DNA of 64,000 bases from Bacteroidetes bacterium ADurb.Bin008 (GTDB lineage Bacteria > Bacteroidota > Bacteroidia > Bacteroidales > Tenuifilaceae): positions 62,001 through 126,000 of the forward strand of contig MWFE01000013.1 of assembly GCA_002071445.1 (NCBI GenBank), given 5' to 3'. Below are positions 1-9,012 of this stretch, piece by piece; position 1 is the first letter of the stretch; the number at the start of each line of letters is the position of its first letter. A program made the position numbers and the translations under genes. The notes under the pieces are model-generated. The model was not told the origin of the DNA, did not search any database, and saw only the letters and a program-made list of their open reading frames with translations.

Positions 1-1059
1 GCATTCCTGCGTTCGAACAATGAGCACGTACTGAAAGCGGTTGATTACATCGAAACGCTGATTGCAGAGCGTTCCACGGAGCATTACAGAAGCGGAAACG
101 ATAGCATCAGGGCGCATTACGGGCTGGTGCCGGAATCAATCAGCCACGAGGGTTATTCTGAGAAAGCCATGCACTCCTATTGGGACGATTTCTTTACCCT
201 CAAAGGCCTGAAAGATGCCGTTGAAATCCAAAGAGTGCTTGGCGAAGAGAACAACCGCCGGCGTATAGCCGCCATCAGGGATACGTTCAGGGAGAATTTG
301 TACAACTCCCTGGAGATGGCCATGAGGTTAAGGGGGATTGACTATATCCCCGGCTGCGTTGAACTGGGCGATTTCGACCCCACTTCAACCACCATTGCCC
401 TTACGCCCTGCAATGAGTTTAATAATCTTCCCAAGCCACAGGTTTACAATACTTTCAATCGATACTTCCAGTTTTTTGAGGAGAGAAGGGATGGCAAAAG
501 GGAGTGGGACAAGTACACACCTTACGAAACAAGGCTTATCGGTTCGTTCATACAGCTCAACGAGCCCCAGAAGGCTCATCGGTTGATTGAGTATTTCCTC
601 AACCATCAACGCCCCCGGGCGTGGAATCACTGGGCCGAGGTGGTCTGGAACGATGAGCGAAAGCCCGGATTTATCGGAGATATGCCCCACACGTGGGTGG
701 GCAGCGATTTTATCAATGCCATACGAACCATGTTTGTTTTTGAGAATGAGTACGATAGCACCTTAGTAGTGGCATCGGCGCTGTATCAGGATTGGATAGA
801 TTCGCCCCGTGGCATGTCGGTTGAAAACCTCCCCACATACTATGGCGACATCTCTTACACCATACAAAAGATGGGTAACAAATACAGCATCCGCATTTAC
901 GGAGATGTTGTGCTACCTGAGAATGGCATGAGGATTAAAAACTTCAACGGCTCCAGAATACCAAAAAGGGTTACTGTGAATGGGAAGGAGATACAATCCT
1001 TTGATAACAAGCAGATTGCCATTCATGCTTTTCCGGTAGAGATTGAGATATACTACTAA
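1..1059 (+). CDS. Six-hairpin glycosidase-like protein, C-terminal part (5'-truncated by window edge)
   Basis: The frame is open from the first base and ends in TAA at 1057-1059, so 352 residues of a longer protein are visible. A GTG at 127 is internal and not a convincing start, because good coding sequence precedes it. Most of the visible part is helical and Trp/Tyr-rich, resembling the last helices of an (alpha/alpha)6 barrel. It is followed by a short beta-rich tail (about the last 80 residues, including ENLPTYYGDISY and a VTVNGKEI turn), as in many bacterial six-hairpin glycosidases. The next gene starts 25 bp downstream, and the transporter, GH35-like and GH94-like genes that follow point to a shared saccharide. 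Substrate and exact family cannot be read from this fragment. Confidence 0.6.
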   Translation, partial: AFLRSNNEHVLKAVDYIETLIAERSTEHYRSGNDSIRAHYGLVPESISHEGYSEKAMHSYWDDFFTLKGLKDAVEIQRVLGEENNRRRIAAIRDTFRENLYNSLEMAMRLRGIDYIPGCVELGDFDPTSTTIALTPCNEFNNLPKPQVYNTFNRYFQFFEERRDGKREWDKYTPYETRLIGSFIQLNEPQKAHRLIEYFLNHQRPRAWNHWAEVVWNDERKPGFIGDMPHTWVGSDFINAIRTMFVFENEYDSTLVVASALYQDWIDSPRGMSVENLPTYYGDISYTIQKMGNKYSIRIYGDVVLPENGMRIKNFNGSRIPKRVTVNGKEIQSFDNKQIAIHAFPVEIEIYY

Positions 1060-1084
1060 CCGTTTTGAAAAAATGTAAAATAAC

Positions 1085-3136
1085 ATGGCCCAACTAACAG
1101 ATACTTCTGCAAAGAACATGAATACCGACGGACGAATCGGATTTGGGCAGCTTATGGCCTACGGTTCGGGCGGGATAATCCCCATTGCGCTTTTCAATAT
1201 CGCTGGAATTCTGGTGGGGTTGATGGGGAATATCAGCCTTGGGCTAAGCGCCTTTTGGCTGGGGGTCATTCTTATCATTCCCCGCCTATGGGACGCGGTA
1301 TCCGACCCCATTGTTGGCCATATATCCGATAACATCCGAACCCCGTGGGGTAGGCGTCGTCCATTCATCCTTGTGGGGGGTATTCTCGTGGCCTTGTGTT
1401 TTGTGATGCTATGGTGGATCCCCAAGGGCGAAATGGTAAAGGCGTGGTTCCCGTCCGATGCGGGATTCCAATGGTTCCAGTTGGGCTACATACTGCTATC
1501 GCTGTTGCTGTTCTTCACGGCATGCACCATCTTCGAGATACCCCACGGTGCCTTAGGAATGGAGATGACCAACGACCCGCATGTTCGTACTCGATTGTTC
1601 AGCGCAAAAAGTTTTGTTGGGAACCTGTTCGCCATGAGCACGCCCTGGCTGTTTGCATTGGCCAACATGGAGATTTTCAAAGGCCCCGGAGGCAATGAGG
1701 CTGATGGGATGCGATACGTTTCGCTAATGGTGGCAGCCATACTTATTCCCCTCTCCGTTTTGTGGTTCTTCTCGCTGCGCGAACCGGGTTTCCATAGGGT
1801 TGCCTCCCAAAAGAAAACCCCGTTCTGGCACGACATGAAGCATGCCATTGGTAACAGGAACTTCATCATGCTCACGCTCACCATTTTCACCCTGGCCATG
1901 GGGTTTAACTTTGTGAACCTGCTGGGTTCATACATCCCCATTTTTTACGTTTTCGGCGGCGACAAAGTGGCCGGAGCATACCTGCTGGGCATTAACGGAA
2001 CCGTGTGGGCGGTTACCGGCGTACTCGCCGTTTTTCCTCTCAACTGGATTAGCCCCAAGTTGGGAAAGAGGAATACTCTAATCGTTGCAATACTGCTGAT
2101 GTGCGCGGCACAGCTCTCCAAAATAGTGTGTTACAACCCCTCGTATCCTTACCTAATTATTATCCCGACGGTGCTTCTTTCCATGGGAATGCTGTTCTTC
2201 TTTACCCTCGGCTCGTCCATGGTTGGCGATATCTGCGATGAGGATGACCTGAAAACGGGCGTGCGCACCGAGGGGAGTTTCTACTCCATCTTTTGGTGGT
2301 TCATCAAAATGGGAACAGCCCTTGCCAGCTTCGTAGCGGGTGCCCTCATCGTGTTTACCATGTTCGACCAAACACAGGTTACCAAGGTTGATGCCATTCA
2401 GGGAAGTATCAAAGAGATACACAGCACCGTTGAGGTATGGCTTGACGAGATGGCAAATGCCAAAGATTATGATGTTCTGGCAGGCAAGGCGCAAAACCGC
2501 GCCGGTGCAACCATTGAGGAGATGAAAGATTACCATATATACCTTGAAAAGGAGTTGCAGAGAAGCCAAAAATACAATAACCCTGAGTTGCAGGTTATGA
2601 GGAAAGCCGAATTGCTGAAAGCGCAAACCATTACCGATTCAACGGCAGCAATTCTGAGAAAGATAATGGGGTATATGGACAGCAAGGAGGGGCAAGTAAA
2701 TGGCGAAGCCATATATTCATACTATGAGGAGGTTAATGCTTTGACCCTTGGATTAAAATTGGAAAAAGCCAAAACCTATACCCAGGAGTTGTTGCTACAT
2801 CTCGACCAAAAAAATGCAGAATCCAATAATAGTCAGGAGCATTTCCATGATATTTTGCAAAATACTACGGAGCTATTTGATTTGCTACAGAATGTGAATC
2901 CAAAGGATTCCCTCAAAAAAATTGATGAGCAGTTGGCCAACATTGAAAGCAGCATAGCTCCGCTAAAAAAACAAACACCCTATACCTTACTTATGATGAG
3001 GGTAGTAGAGATAGGCTTGCCGCTGTTGCTTAGTATTTTCTCAATTTTCTTTATCCTGCGCTATTCTCTTACCGAAGAAAGGACAAACGAGATTAAGAAC
3101 CTGCTGAGGAAAAGGAATAGGGAAATTGATAATTAA
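1085..3136 (+). CDS. GPH-family sugar:cation symporter (MFS) with large insertion before the last membrane segment
   Basis: Inner-membrane symporter expected to import a glycoside together with Na+ or H+. The N-terminal ~420 residues are hydrophobic with about eleven membrane segments. They carry the family signature between segments 2 and 3 (D70 through the Arg run at 90-92, ending GRRRPF). The family is usually about 450-500 residues, whereas this protein has 683. The excess is a soluble, charged, helix-prone stretch at about residues 425-628, rich in Lys, Glu, Gln and Leu, inserted between the penultimate and last membrane segments (last segment about 632-655). With the usual 12-segment topology that loop faces the periplasm. 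The gene sits in an operon with glycosidase and phosphorylase genes (12 bp to the next start). The transporter call is firm; the substrate is inferred only from neighbours. Confidence 0.85.
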   Translation: MAQLTDTSAKNMNTDGRIGFGQLMAYGSGGIIPIALFNIAGILVGLMGNISLGLSAFWLGVILIIPRLWDAVSDPIVGHISDNIRTPWGRRRPFILVGGILVALCFVMLWWIPKGEMVKAWFPSDAGFQWFQLGYILLSLLLFFTACTIFEIPHGALGMEMTNDPHVRTRLFSAKSFVGNLFAMSTPWLFALANMEIFKGPGGNEADGMRYVSLMVAAILIPLSVLWFFSLREPGFHRVASQKKTPFWHDMKHAIGNRNFIMLTLTIFTLAMGFNFVNLLGSYIPIFYVFGGDKVAGAYLLGINGTVWAVTGVLAVFPLNWISPKLGKRNTLIVAILLMCAAQLSKIVCYNPSYPYLIIIPTVLLSMGMLFFFTLGSSMVGDICDEDDLKTGVRTEGSFYSIFWWFIKMGTALASFVAGALIVFTMFDQTQVTKVDAIQGSIKEIHSTVEVWLDEMANAKDYDVLAGKAQNRAGATIEEMKDYHIYLEKELQRSQKYNNPELQVMRKAELLKAQTITDSTAAILRKIMGYMDSKEGQVNGEAIYSYYEEVNALTLGLKLEKAKTYTQELLLHLDQKNAESNNSQEHFHDILQNTTELFDLLQNVNPKDSLKKIDEQLANIESSIAPLKKQTPYTLLMMRVVEIGLPLLLSIFSIFFILRYSLTEERTNEIKNLLRKRNREIDN

Positions 3137-3148
3137 AATAATCCATAT

Positions 3149-5578
3149 ATGATTTTTAAAGCCAAGGATGATAGTTTTTACCTTGATGACCAAAAGGTTT
3201 TCCTTAACTCCGGAGAGATTCACTATTTTAGGATTAAGTACGACCTTTGGGATACCCATCTTTTAGCCGCCAGGGAGGCCGGATTAACTACGGTAAGCAC
3301 TTATGTTCCCTGGGCATGGCACGAGCCGGTGGAGGGATTTTTCGATTTCGAAGGAAAAACCAAACCCGAACGAAACCTGAAGGAATGGCTTAATAAGTGC
3401 AAGGAGTATGGGCTAAACGCTATCCTGAAACCCGGTCCTTTCATTCTGGCCGAGTTCCGCGGTGCAGGACTACCCGACTGGTTTCTGGAAAAGCATGGCG
3501 ATAGTGTGAGAATGCGCAACAGCGGGGGCGAGAAGGTAATGAGCGATGGGGTCAACCTGTTCCATCCCATTTTCCTTAACAATGTTGAAATCTGGTATGA
3601 TAATGTAATGCCTTTCATCAAAGGTTTCCAAAGTCCTCAGGGCGGACCGGTGATTATGATGCAGCTTTGCAACGAGATTGGCGTTTTCTCATGGTTGGCT
3701 CATCAGGCCGATTATGGCGAGGGCGTAAGAGAGCGATTTATCGCATTTACCCGGGGTAAATTTCAATCCATTGATGAGGTGAACAGGTTGTGGGAAACCG
3801 ATTACCCAAACTTCGATGCCCTAGAGTTGCCGCCCGACGGTCGTTTGCCCTACCAATCGCGTGGCGACAGAAGCCGCGATTACCATTGGCACTGTTTCTG
3901 GCGGGAGTACTACGGCGATTACCTTAAGATGTTAGACAAAATGGTCAGGGACAGGGGTATAACTGTTCCGTTGTATCACAACCTCCCCGGTTGGATTTAC
4001 GGCCATGGCTTTGATTTTCCGCTCAATATCACCATGTATCAGGAGCTCTACGGCAACAAAAGCGAGATACTGTTTGGCATTGACCACATCCCCGAATTCG
4101 TATCGTTTAGGAATATGCACGATGATGGGATTATCAACGCCATTACACGAGCCATGCAGGGGCCAAAGCCCCTCTTTGCCGCCGAGTTCCAAAGCGGCTC
4201 GCGCGAGTACCATGTGATTCCCAATCCACGGGAGATGGAACTTTTCTACAAGGCGAGCATAATCAATGGCCTCACAGGATGGAACTACTACATGTTCTCG
4301 CAGGGCCGAAATCCGGCGCGCAAAGGGTACTCAGGAGATACCTTTTACTGGTTTACTCCCGTTACTGCCGAGGGTAAATATACGAATGCCTTTGGCTTGG
4401 TGAAAAAGATGAGCCATCTGGTGGGTAGTTTGGAGAAGATTATTGTCAACAGCAAGCGCAGGGCCGATGTTTGCGTGCTTTTCTACCCGCCATACTATGC
4501 CACTGAGTTGGAGCGACCCGAAGAGGGGGCGAGCAACCTGCAATTTGTTCCTGCCGCCATCCGGCGTAGTGCCTATTTCGATGGGTTACTCAGGGCATTG
4601 CAGGTGCTCAACGTTGATTTCGATATGGTTGACCTTACGCAAACCAATGTGGATGAGCTGATAAAATACCGTCAGGTTTGGCTTTTCAGCACCGACGAGA
4701 TGGATGTCAACCATCAGCAAACGGCTGTGGATTATGCGAAGGCAGGTGGCCGTTTGGCCATTTTTCCTTACCTCCCCGATAGGGAAATGTCGCAAAAACC
4801 ATGTAGCATTATCCGAGATGAGCTGGGCATTGCCCCCTTGGGGGTTGAAATCATCGATTCGCCCCTTATTGACATCCTCAAACTGAAAGATGTAAAGTGC
4901 GCCAATCCGCAGGTAGTATACTCTCACGAACAGTTTGCTGAGGGCGAGGTGATTGCTTGCACTCTACAGGGTTCGGTTTGCGGTTTTACCAAGCCCATGG
5001 GCAAAGGCAAAGTGTTGCACCTGGGAACGTGGCTTGGTTTCGACACCGAAAGGCACAAAGAGGTATATCAAAGCCTATTGGACAAATTGGGGGGAGTTAC
5101 CCGCCACGCCACTTCCGATAACGAGTTTCTGTCTGTAAAACAGCGCTTTACCGAGAGTAACGAGGCATTGTTGTTCGTGGGCAACTACTTCAACGAGGAG
5201 CATTGTGGATGTGTGCGCTATACCCATCCCGAGACCAATGAACAGATCTCCCTGCCATACTCAGGCCGGGACATATTATGGCCACCAACGTATGCCTTGC
5301 TGTCGCCAATATGCCTTAGTATTGACGAGAAACTGAGCATCTTGCACACAACGTCTGATATCCAAAGGGTTAATGCAAATGGTGAAGCCATTGATATTTT
5401 TGTTGTGGGCGACCGCGATTTGGCGGGGGAAATGGTTTTGGAAGGGAAGCGGGTCAACGGAATTAAATCGGTGCAAATCAACAACGAGGAGATAATGGCC
5501 AATAGATATCGGGACAGAATTCTCATCAACTACAGCCATGCTCACAGAGAACCGGTTCGAATCACCATAAATTTTTAG
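3149..5578 (+). CDS. Beta-galactosidase-like glycoside hydrolase (GH35-like)
   Basis: 809 residues with no visible signal peptide, so probably cytoplasmic. The N-terminal half is a TIM barrel with typical beta-galactosidase landmarks: a GEIHYFR strand near residue 22, the STYVPWAWHEP segment near residue 50, and KPGPFILAE followed by GLPDWF. The probable acid/base is E176, preceded by N175 (QLCNEIG). The probable nucleophile is E346 (FAAEFQSGS). The C-terminal half is beta-rich, with a glutamine-amidotransferase-like middle region as seen in several GH35/GH42 enzymes. It would release a terminal galactosyl (or related) residue from the imported oligosaccharide. It starts 12 bp after the symporter and ends 3 bp before the phosphorylase, indicating co-transcription. 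GH42 is the main alternative. Confidence 0.8.
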   Translation: MIFKAKDDSFYLDDQKVFLNSGEIHYFRIKYDLWDTHLLAAREAGLTTVSTYVPWAWHEPVEGFFDFEGKTKPERNLKEWLNKCKEYGLNAILKPGPFILAEFRGAGLPDWFLEKHGDSVRMRNSGGEKVMSDGVNLFHPIFLNNVEIWYDNVMPFIKGFQSPQGGPVIMMQLCNEIGVFSWLAHQADYGEGVRERFIAFTRGKFQSIDEVNRLWETDYPNFDALELPPDGRLPYQSRGDRSRDYHWHCFWREYYGDYLKMLDKMVRDRGITVPLYHNLPGWIYGHGFDFPLNITMYQELYGNKSEILFGIDHIPEFVSFRNMHDDGIINAITRAMQGPKPLFAAEFQSGSREYHVIPNPREMELFYKASIINGLTGWNYYMFSQGRNPARKGYSGDTFYWFTPVTAEGKYTNAFGLVKKMSHLVGSLEKIIVNSKRRADVCVLFYPPYYATELERPEEGASNLQFVPAAIRRSAYFDGLLRALQVLNVDFDMVDLTQTNVDELIKYRQVWLFSTDEMDVNHQQTAVDYAKAGGRLAIFPYLPDREMSQKPCSIIRDELGIAPLGVEIIDSPLIDILKLKDVKCANPQVVYSHEQFAEGEVIACTLQGSVCGFTKPMGKGKVLHLGTWLGFDTERHKEVYQSLLDKLGGVTRHATSDNEFLSVKQRFTESNEALLFVGNYFNEEHCGCVRYTHPETNEQISLPYSGRDILWPPTYALLSPICLSIDEKLSILHTTSDIQRVNANGEAIDIFVVGDRDLAGEMVLEGKRVNGIKSVQINNEEIMANRYRDRILINYSHAHREPVRITINF

Positions 5579-5581
5579 GCT

Positions 5582-8500
5582 ATGACCCTTGCAAACTCAC
5601 TTGGCCTTTCTGTCGATTTTCTGGAAAATGGCGCTGTGAAGGATATCATGGCTCATCCCATCAGGATAAGCATGAAACCGGCGACACCATACTCCCGAAA
5701 CGGGACCAATATCTACCTGCGAAAAAGGTCGGAAACCATTGAGTTCATCCCTCTTATCGGGCCCGGAAGCAATAACCTGTTTGCCATAACCTCCGAGGCC
5801 TTTTTTGCTCGCGGAAATTGGAACGGCATCGACTATTCATGTACCTTACGTCTGTCGGAGCGAAGCTATAGCTGGGAGTGGAACATCGAAATTGTCGTTA
5901 ATTCGGACGAGGAAACGGAGCTGGACCTAATCTATCTGCAGGATGTGGGGCTAAAGGCCGCCAACTCAGGATTGATAAACGAATACTATGTAAGTCAGTA
6001 CATTGAAAGGATTGTATTTGAGGATGAGAGGTTTGGCCATGTGGTTTGCTGCAGGCAAAACCAAAAGGAGGCCAACGGGTATCCCCGGTTGATGATTGCC
6101 TGTGTGGATGGCGCCCTTTCGGCCTGTACCGACGGGATGCAGTTTTACGGACCTGACTACAGGGAGAATGCCATTCCCCGTGGATTGACTGCCCACAAGC
6201 TCGGGGGTGAGTATGCAGGCGAATCATCGCTTGTGGCTATCCAACGTTTACCCTTTGTGATGCGCAAGGGGAGCACTTGCCAAACCCGATTTATAGCAAA
6301 ATTCCAACATCATCACCCCCTGGCATCATCGAAGGATGATGTGCAAATGCTCATTCACACCATTGAAGAGTTTAATCGCCCGCTTCCCATGCCGCCTCTC
6401 ACGGGTTGGGTGAAGCTTAAAAATAACATTTTCAGCTCGGCTGAATTTTTAGCTGCCGACGACCTTAACGATGAGGAACTCACACGTTATTTCGGCCAAG
6501 AGCAAAGGCATGTGGAACGGAAAAATGGCAGAATACTCTCCTTTTATGCCTCTACGCACAATCATGTCGTGCTGAAGGAAAAGGAATTGCTGACCGACAG
6601 GCCGCATGGCCATATTTTGCAAACGGGCAACGGCTTTCTTCCCAACGAGGATATTGTTGCCACCAATCCCTTTGCCTATGGGGTGTTCAACTCGCATATC
6701 TCGCAGGGCAATACCAACTTCAACGTTTTTCTATCCATCTGCTCTAACCCGTTCAACCTTGAGCCGGCAACAGGCCAACGCATATTTGTCAATATTGATG
6801 GACAATACCATCTACTGGGTGTACCCTCGGCCTTTGAAATGGGGCTGAACCATTGCCGATGGATTTATAAACATGGCAATCGCACCTTTCAGGTGCGGAC
6901 GTGGACTTCGAAGGATTTTCCACAGGTTAACCTCGATTTTAAAGTGATTGAGTGTGAGGCAACTGACATTATTGTCACACACCATCTGGATGAGTCCAAC
7001 GGTTGGCAGATAACAACCGTCGGGCATCAGGGCGAGTACATGGCCAAGCCCAATGCCAATAGCATGATGGCCGAAAAATTTCCCCAAGCCCGGTTTAGGA
7101 TTATTGTTCATGGAAAGGGTACCGATGCCCGATGGCACCCCTGTGATGAAAGCCAAAATCTCTTTGCTCTTCACGTGGCACAAACTGCCCATTTCTGCAT
7201 GAGTTTCGTTGGCGAGGTAAACAATACGGTCACCCCCATTGCCATTGAAGACCCTGACCGACAGTGGCAATGCGACTGCCAAAAGGCAGTGGATAGCTGG
7301 AAAAACCAAAGTCTGGATCTCTGTATTCAGGGCAACGCAAAAAACATTGGAATCCTCAACGAGATTATTCCCTGGTTTGGGCACAACGCGCTGGTTCACT
7401 ATCTCACTCCCTTTGGACTTGAACAGTTCAGCGGGGCAGCATGGGGAACACGCGATGTATCGCAGGGCCCCATAGATTTGCTTTTAACCCTGGGAAAATT
7501 CGCCGAAGCCCGGGAAGTGATTAAAACCATCTTCTCAAACCAGCACCCCGACGGGGGTTGGCCCCAGTGGTGGATGTTCGACAGCTATGCCCATGTGCGT
7601 GCCCCCGATGCCCACGGCGATATTGCCTACTGGTGCATTCTGGCTCTATGCAAGTACATTAGCGTTACCGGACATATGGATATTCTCCAAACGGTACTCC
7701 CGTACTATGAAGCCGATGGCGAGGCTTCGCCCCTAAGCGAACACATCGAAAGGCTGATAGCCAGGGTTACGGATTCCTTTATCCCCGGAACCTCACTGGT
7801 TGCCTATGGCGGTGGCGATTGGAACGACTCATTGCAGCCGGTTAGCACCGATATGGCCCAACGCATGGTTTCCAGCTGGACCGTCGAAATTTGCTATCAG
7901 TCCCTTGGGCAGTACCAAAAAGTTTGTCAAATGGCCAATGATACTGCCATGGCAAATCGTTTGGAAATGCTGTGCCAACGAATAAAAGAGGACTTCAACA
8001 AATTTTTGGTAAAGGATGAAGTGGTGGCAGGGTATGCCATTTTTAGCGATGATGGCAGCGTAAAGCTTATGCTCCACCCATCCAACAGCATCACTGGGGT
8101 GCGCTACAGCCTACTCCCCATGGAGCGAGGTGTGCTCAGCGGTATTTTCACCCCCGTTCAGGCCAATCATCATCTTCAAATCATCGAGAAGCACCTAAAG
8201 GGCCCCGATGGTGCAAGGCTAATGGATAGGCCCCTGAGATATAAGGGTGGAATTCAGCATATCTTCCAGCGTGCTGAGAGCAGCACCTTTTTTGGACGAG
8301 AAATAGGTTTGATGTACATGCATGAGCATATTCGCTATGCTGAAATGCTGGCCATCATGGGGAAAACCGATGAGTTTGCCCGGGCGATCAGGCAGATTAT
8401 CCCCATTGCCTACAGCGAAGTTGTGACAAACAGCGATTACCGCCAATCCAACTGTTACTACAGCAGTTCCGATGTGGTTTTCAAAACACGTTACGATGCC

Positions 8501-8890
8501 GATAATCTTTACCACGAGGTACTGAAAGGCGCAAAAATGCTGAGGGGAGGATGGAGAGTTTATTCCAGCGGGCCGGGCATATTTATAGGGCTCATCATCG
8601 GATATCTCACGGGGATACGCATTGAGAATGGCCACGTAATTATTGACCCGGTAATGCCCCTATCCTTTGATGGTACGGAATTGCACATGCAATTCATGGG
8701 CTATCTGACCCGCTTTGTATATCACGTAGGGGAAAAAGGGTATCATCCCGCAAAGATTGTGGTAAATGGCACCCCCATGGATTTGGTATACCAAAACAAT
8801 CCCTATCGCCCCGGAGGGGCATCAATCCCCTGCCCTACTCTACTTGCGCTACTTGCTAAAGGTGAAAACAGGATTGAGATATTTTTATAG
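5582..8890 (+). CDS. GH94-type glycoside phosphorylase (former GT36)
   Basis: 1102 residues, cytoplasmic. GH94 enzymes split beta-glucosides with phosphate, giving a sugar 1-phosphate and saving ATP. Two beta-sandwich regions (roughly 1-270 and 300-570) precede an (alpha/alpha)6 catalytic region. That region shows GAAWGTRDVSQGP, a WWMFDSYAHVRAPDAHGD stretch and the family motif GGGDWNDS, whose acidic residues are D746 and D749; the catalytic acid lies in this motif in characterised members. The length (about 300 longer than cellobiose phosphorylase) and the WGTRDV-type motif recall 1,2-beta-oligoglucan phosphorylases, but I hold that only as a possibility. The gene follows the beta-galactosidase by 3 bp and is the last of the visible operon. 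There is no hairpin terminator just downstream. Confidence 0.8.
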   Translation: MTLANSLGLSVDFLENGAVKDIMAHPIRISMKPATPYSRNGTNIYLRKRSETIEFIPLIGPGSNNLFAITSEAFFARGNWNGIDYSCTLRLSERSYSWEWNIEIVVNSDEETELDLIYLQDVGLKAANSGLINEYYVSQYIERIVFEDERFGHVVCCRQNQKEANGYPRLMIACVDGALSACTDGMQFYGPDYRENAIPRGLTAHKLGGEYAGESSLVAIQRLPFVMRKGSTCQTRFIAKFQHHHPLASSKDDVQMLIHTIEEFNRPLPMPPLTGWVKLKNNIFSSAEFLAADDLNDEELTRYFGQEQRHVERKNGRILSFYASTHNHVVLKEKELLTDRPHGHILQTGNGFLPNEDIVATNPFAYGVFNSHISQGNTNFNVFLSICSNPFNLEPATGQRIFVNIDGQYHLLGVPSAFEMGLNHCRWIYKHGNRTFQVRTWTSKDFPQVNLDFKVIECEATDIIVTHHLDESNGWQITTVGHQGEYMAKPNANSMMAEKFPQARFRIIVHGKGTDARWHPCDESQNLFALHVAQTAHFCMSFVGEVNNTVTPIAIEDPDRQWQCDCQKAVDSWKNQSLDLCIQGNAKNIGILNEIIPWFGHNALVHYLTPFGLEQFSGAAWGTRDVSQGPIDLLLTLGKFAEAREVIKTIFSNQHPDGGWPQWWMFDSYAHVRAPDAHGDIAYWCILALCKYISVTGHMDILQTVLPYYEADGEASPLSEHIERLIARVTDSFIPGTSLVAYGGGDWNDSLQPVSTDMAQRMVSSWTVEICYQSLGQYQKVCQMANDTAMANRLEMLCQRIKEDFNKFLVKDEVVAGYAIFSDDGSVKLMLHPSNSITGVRYSLLPMERGVLSGIFTPVQANHHLQIIEKHLKGPDGARLMDRPLRYKGGIQHIFQRAESSTFFGREIGLMYMHEHIRYAEMLAIMGKTDEFARAIRQIIPIAYSEVVTNSDYRQSNCYYSSSDVVFKTRYDADNLYHEVLKGAKMLRGGWRVYSSGPGIFIGLIIGYLTGIRIENGHVIIDPVMPLSFDGTELHMQFMGYLTRFVYHVGEKGYHPAKIVVNGTPMDLVYQNNPYRPGGASIPCPTLLALLAKGENRIEIFL

Positions 8891-9012
8891 TTCTTCTAAC
8901 AGTTTCGGCAATACATCTTCCCAAGTTTTTCTATTCAAAACCTCACCCGCTACAAAACAATTTGTATATTGTAGCCTGAAAATAGTGCAGTATCCACAAA
9001 AAAAGCCTAACC

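Noticed and set aside
5898-6227. Minus-strand frame inside the GH94 gene as a separate protein
   Set aside because: It is antisense to well-conserved coding sequence and rich in His, Arg and Pro, the usual composition of a reverse-frame shadow.
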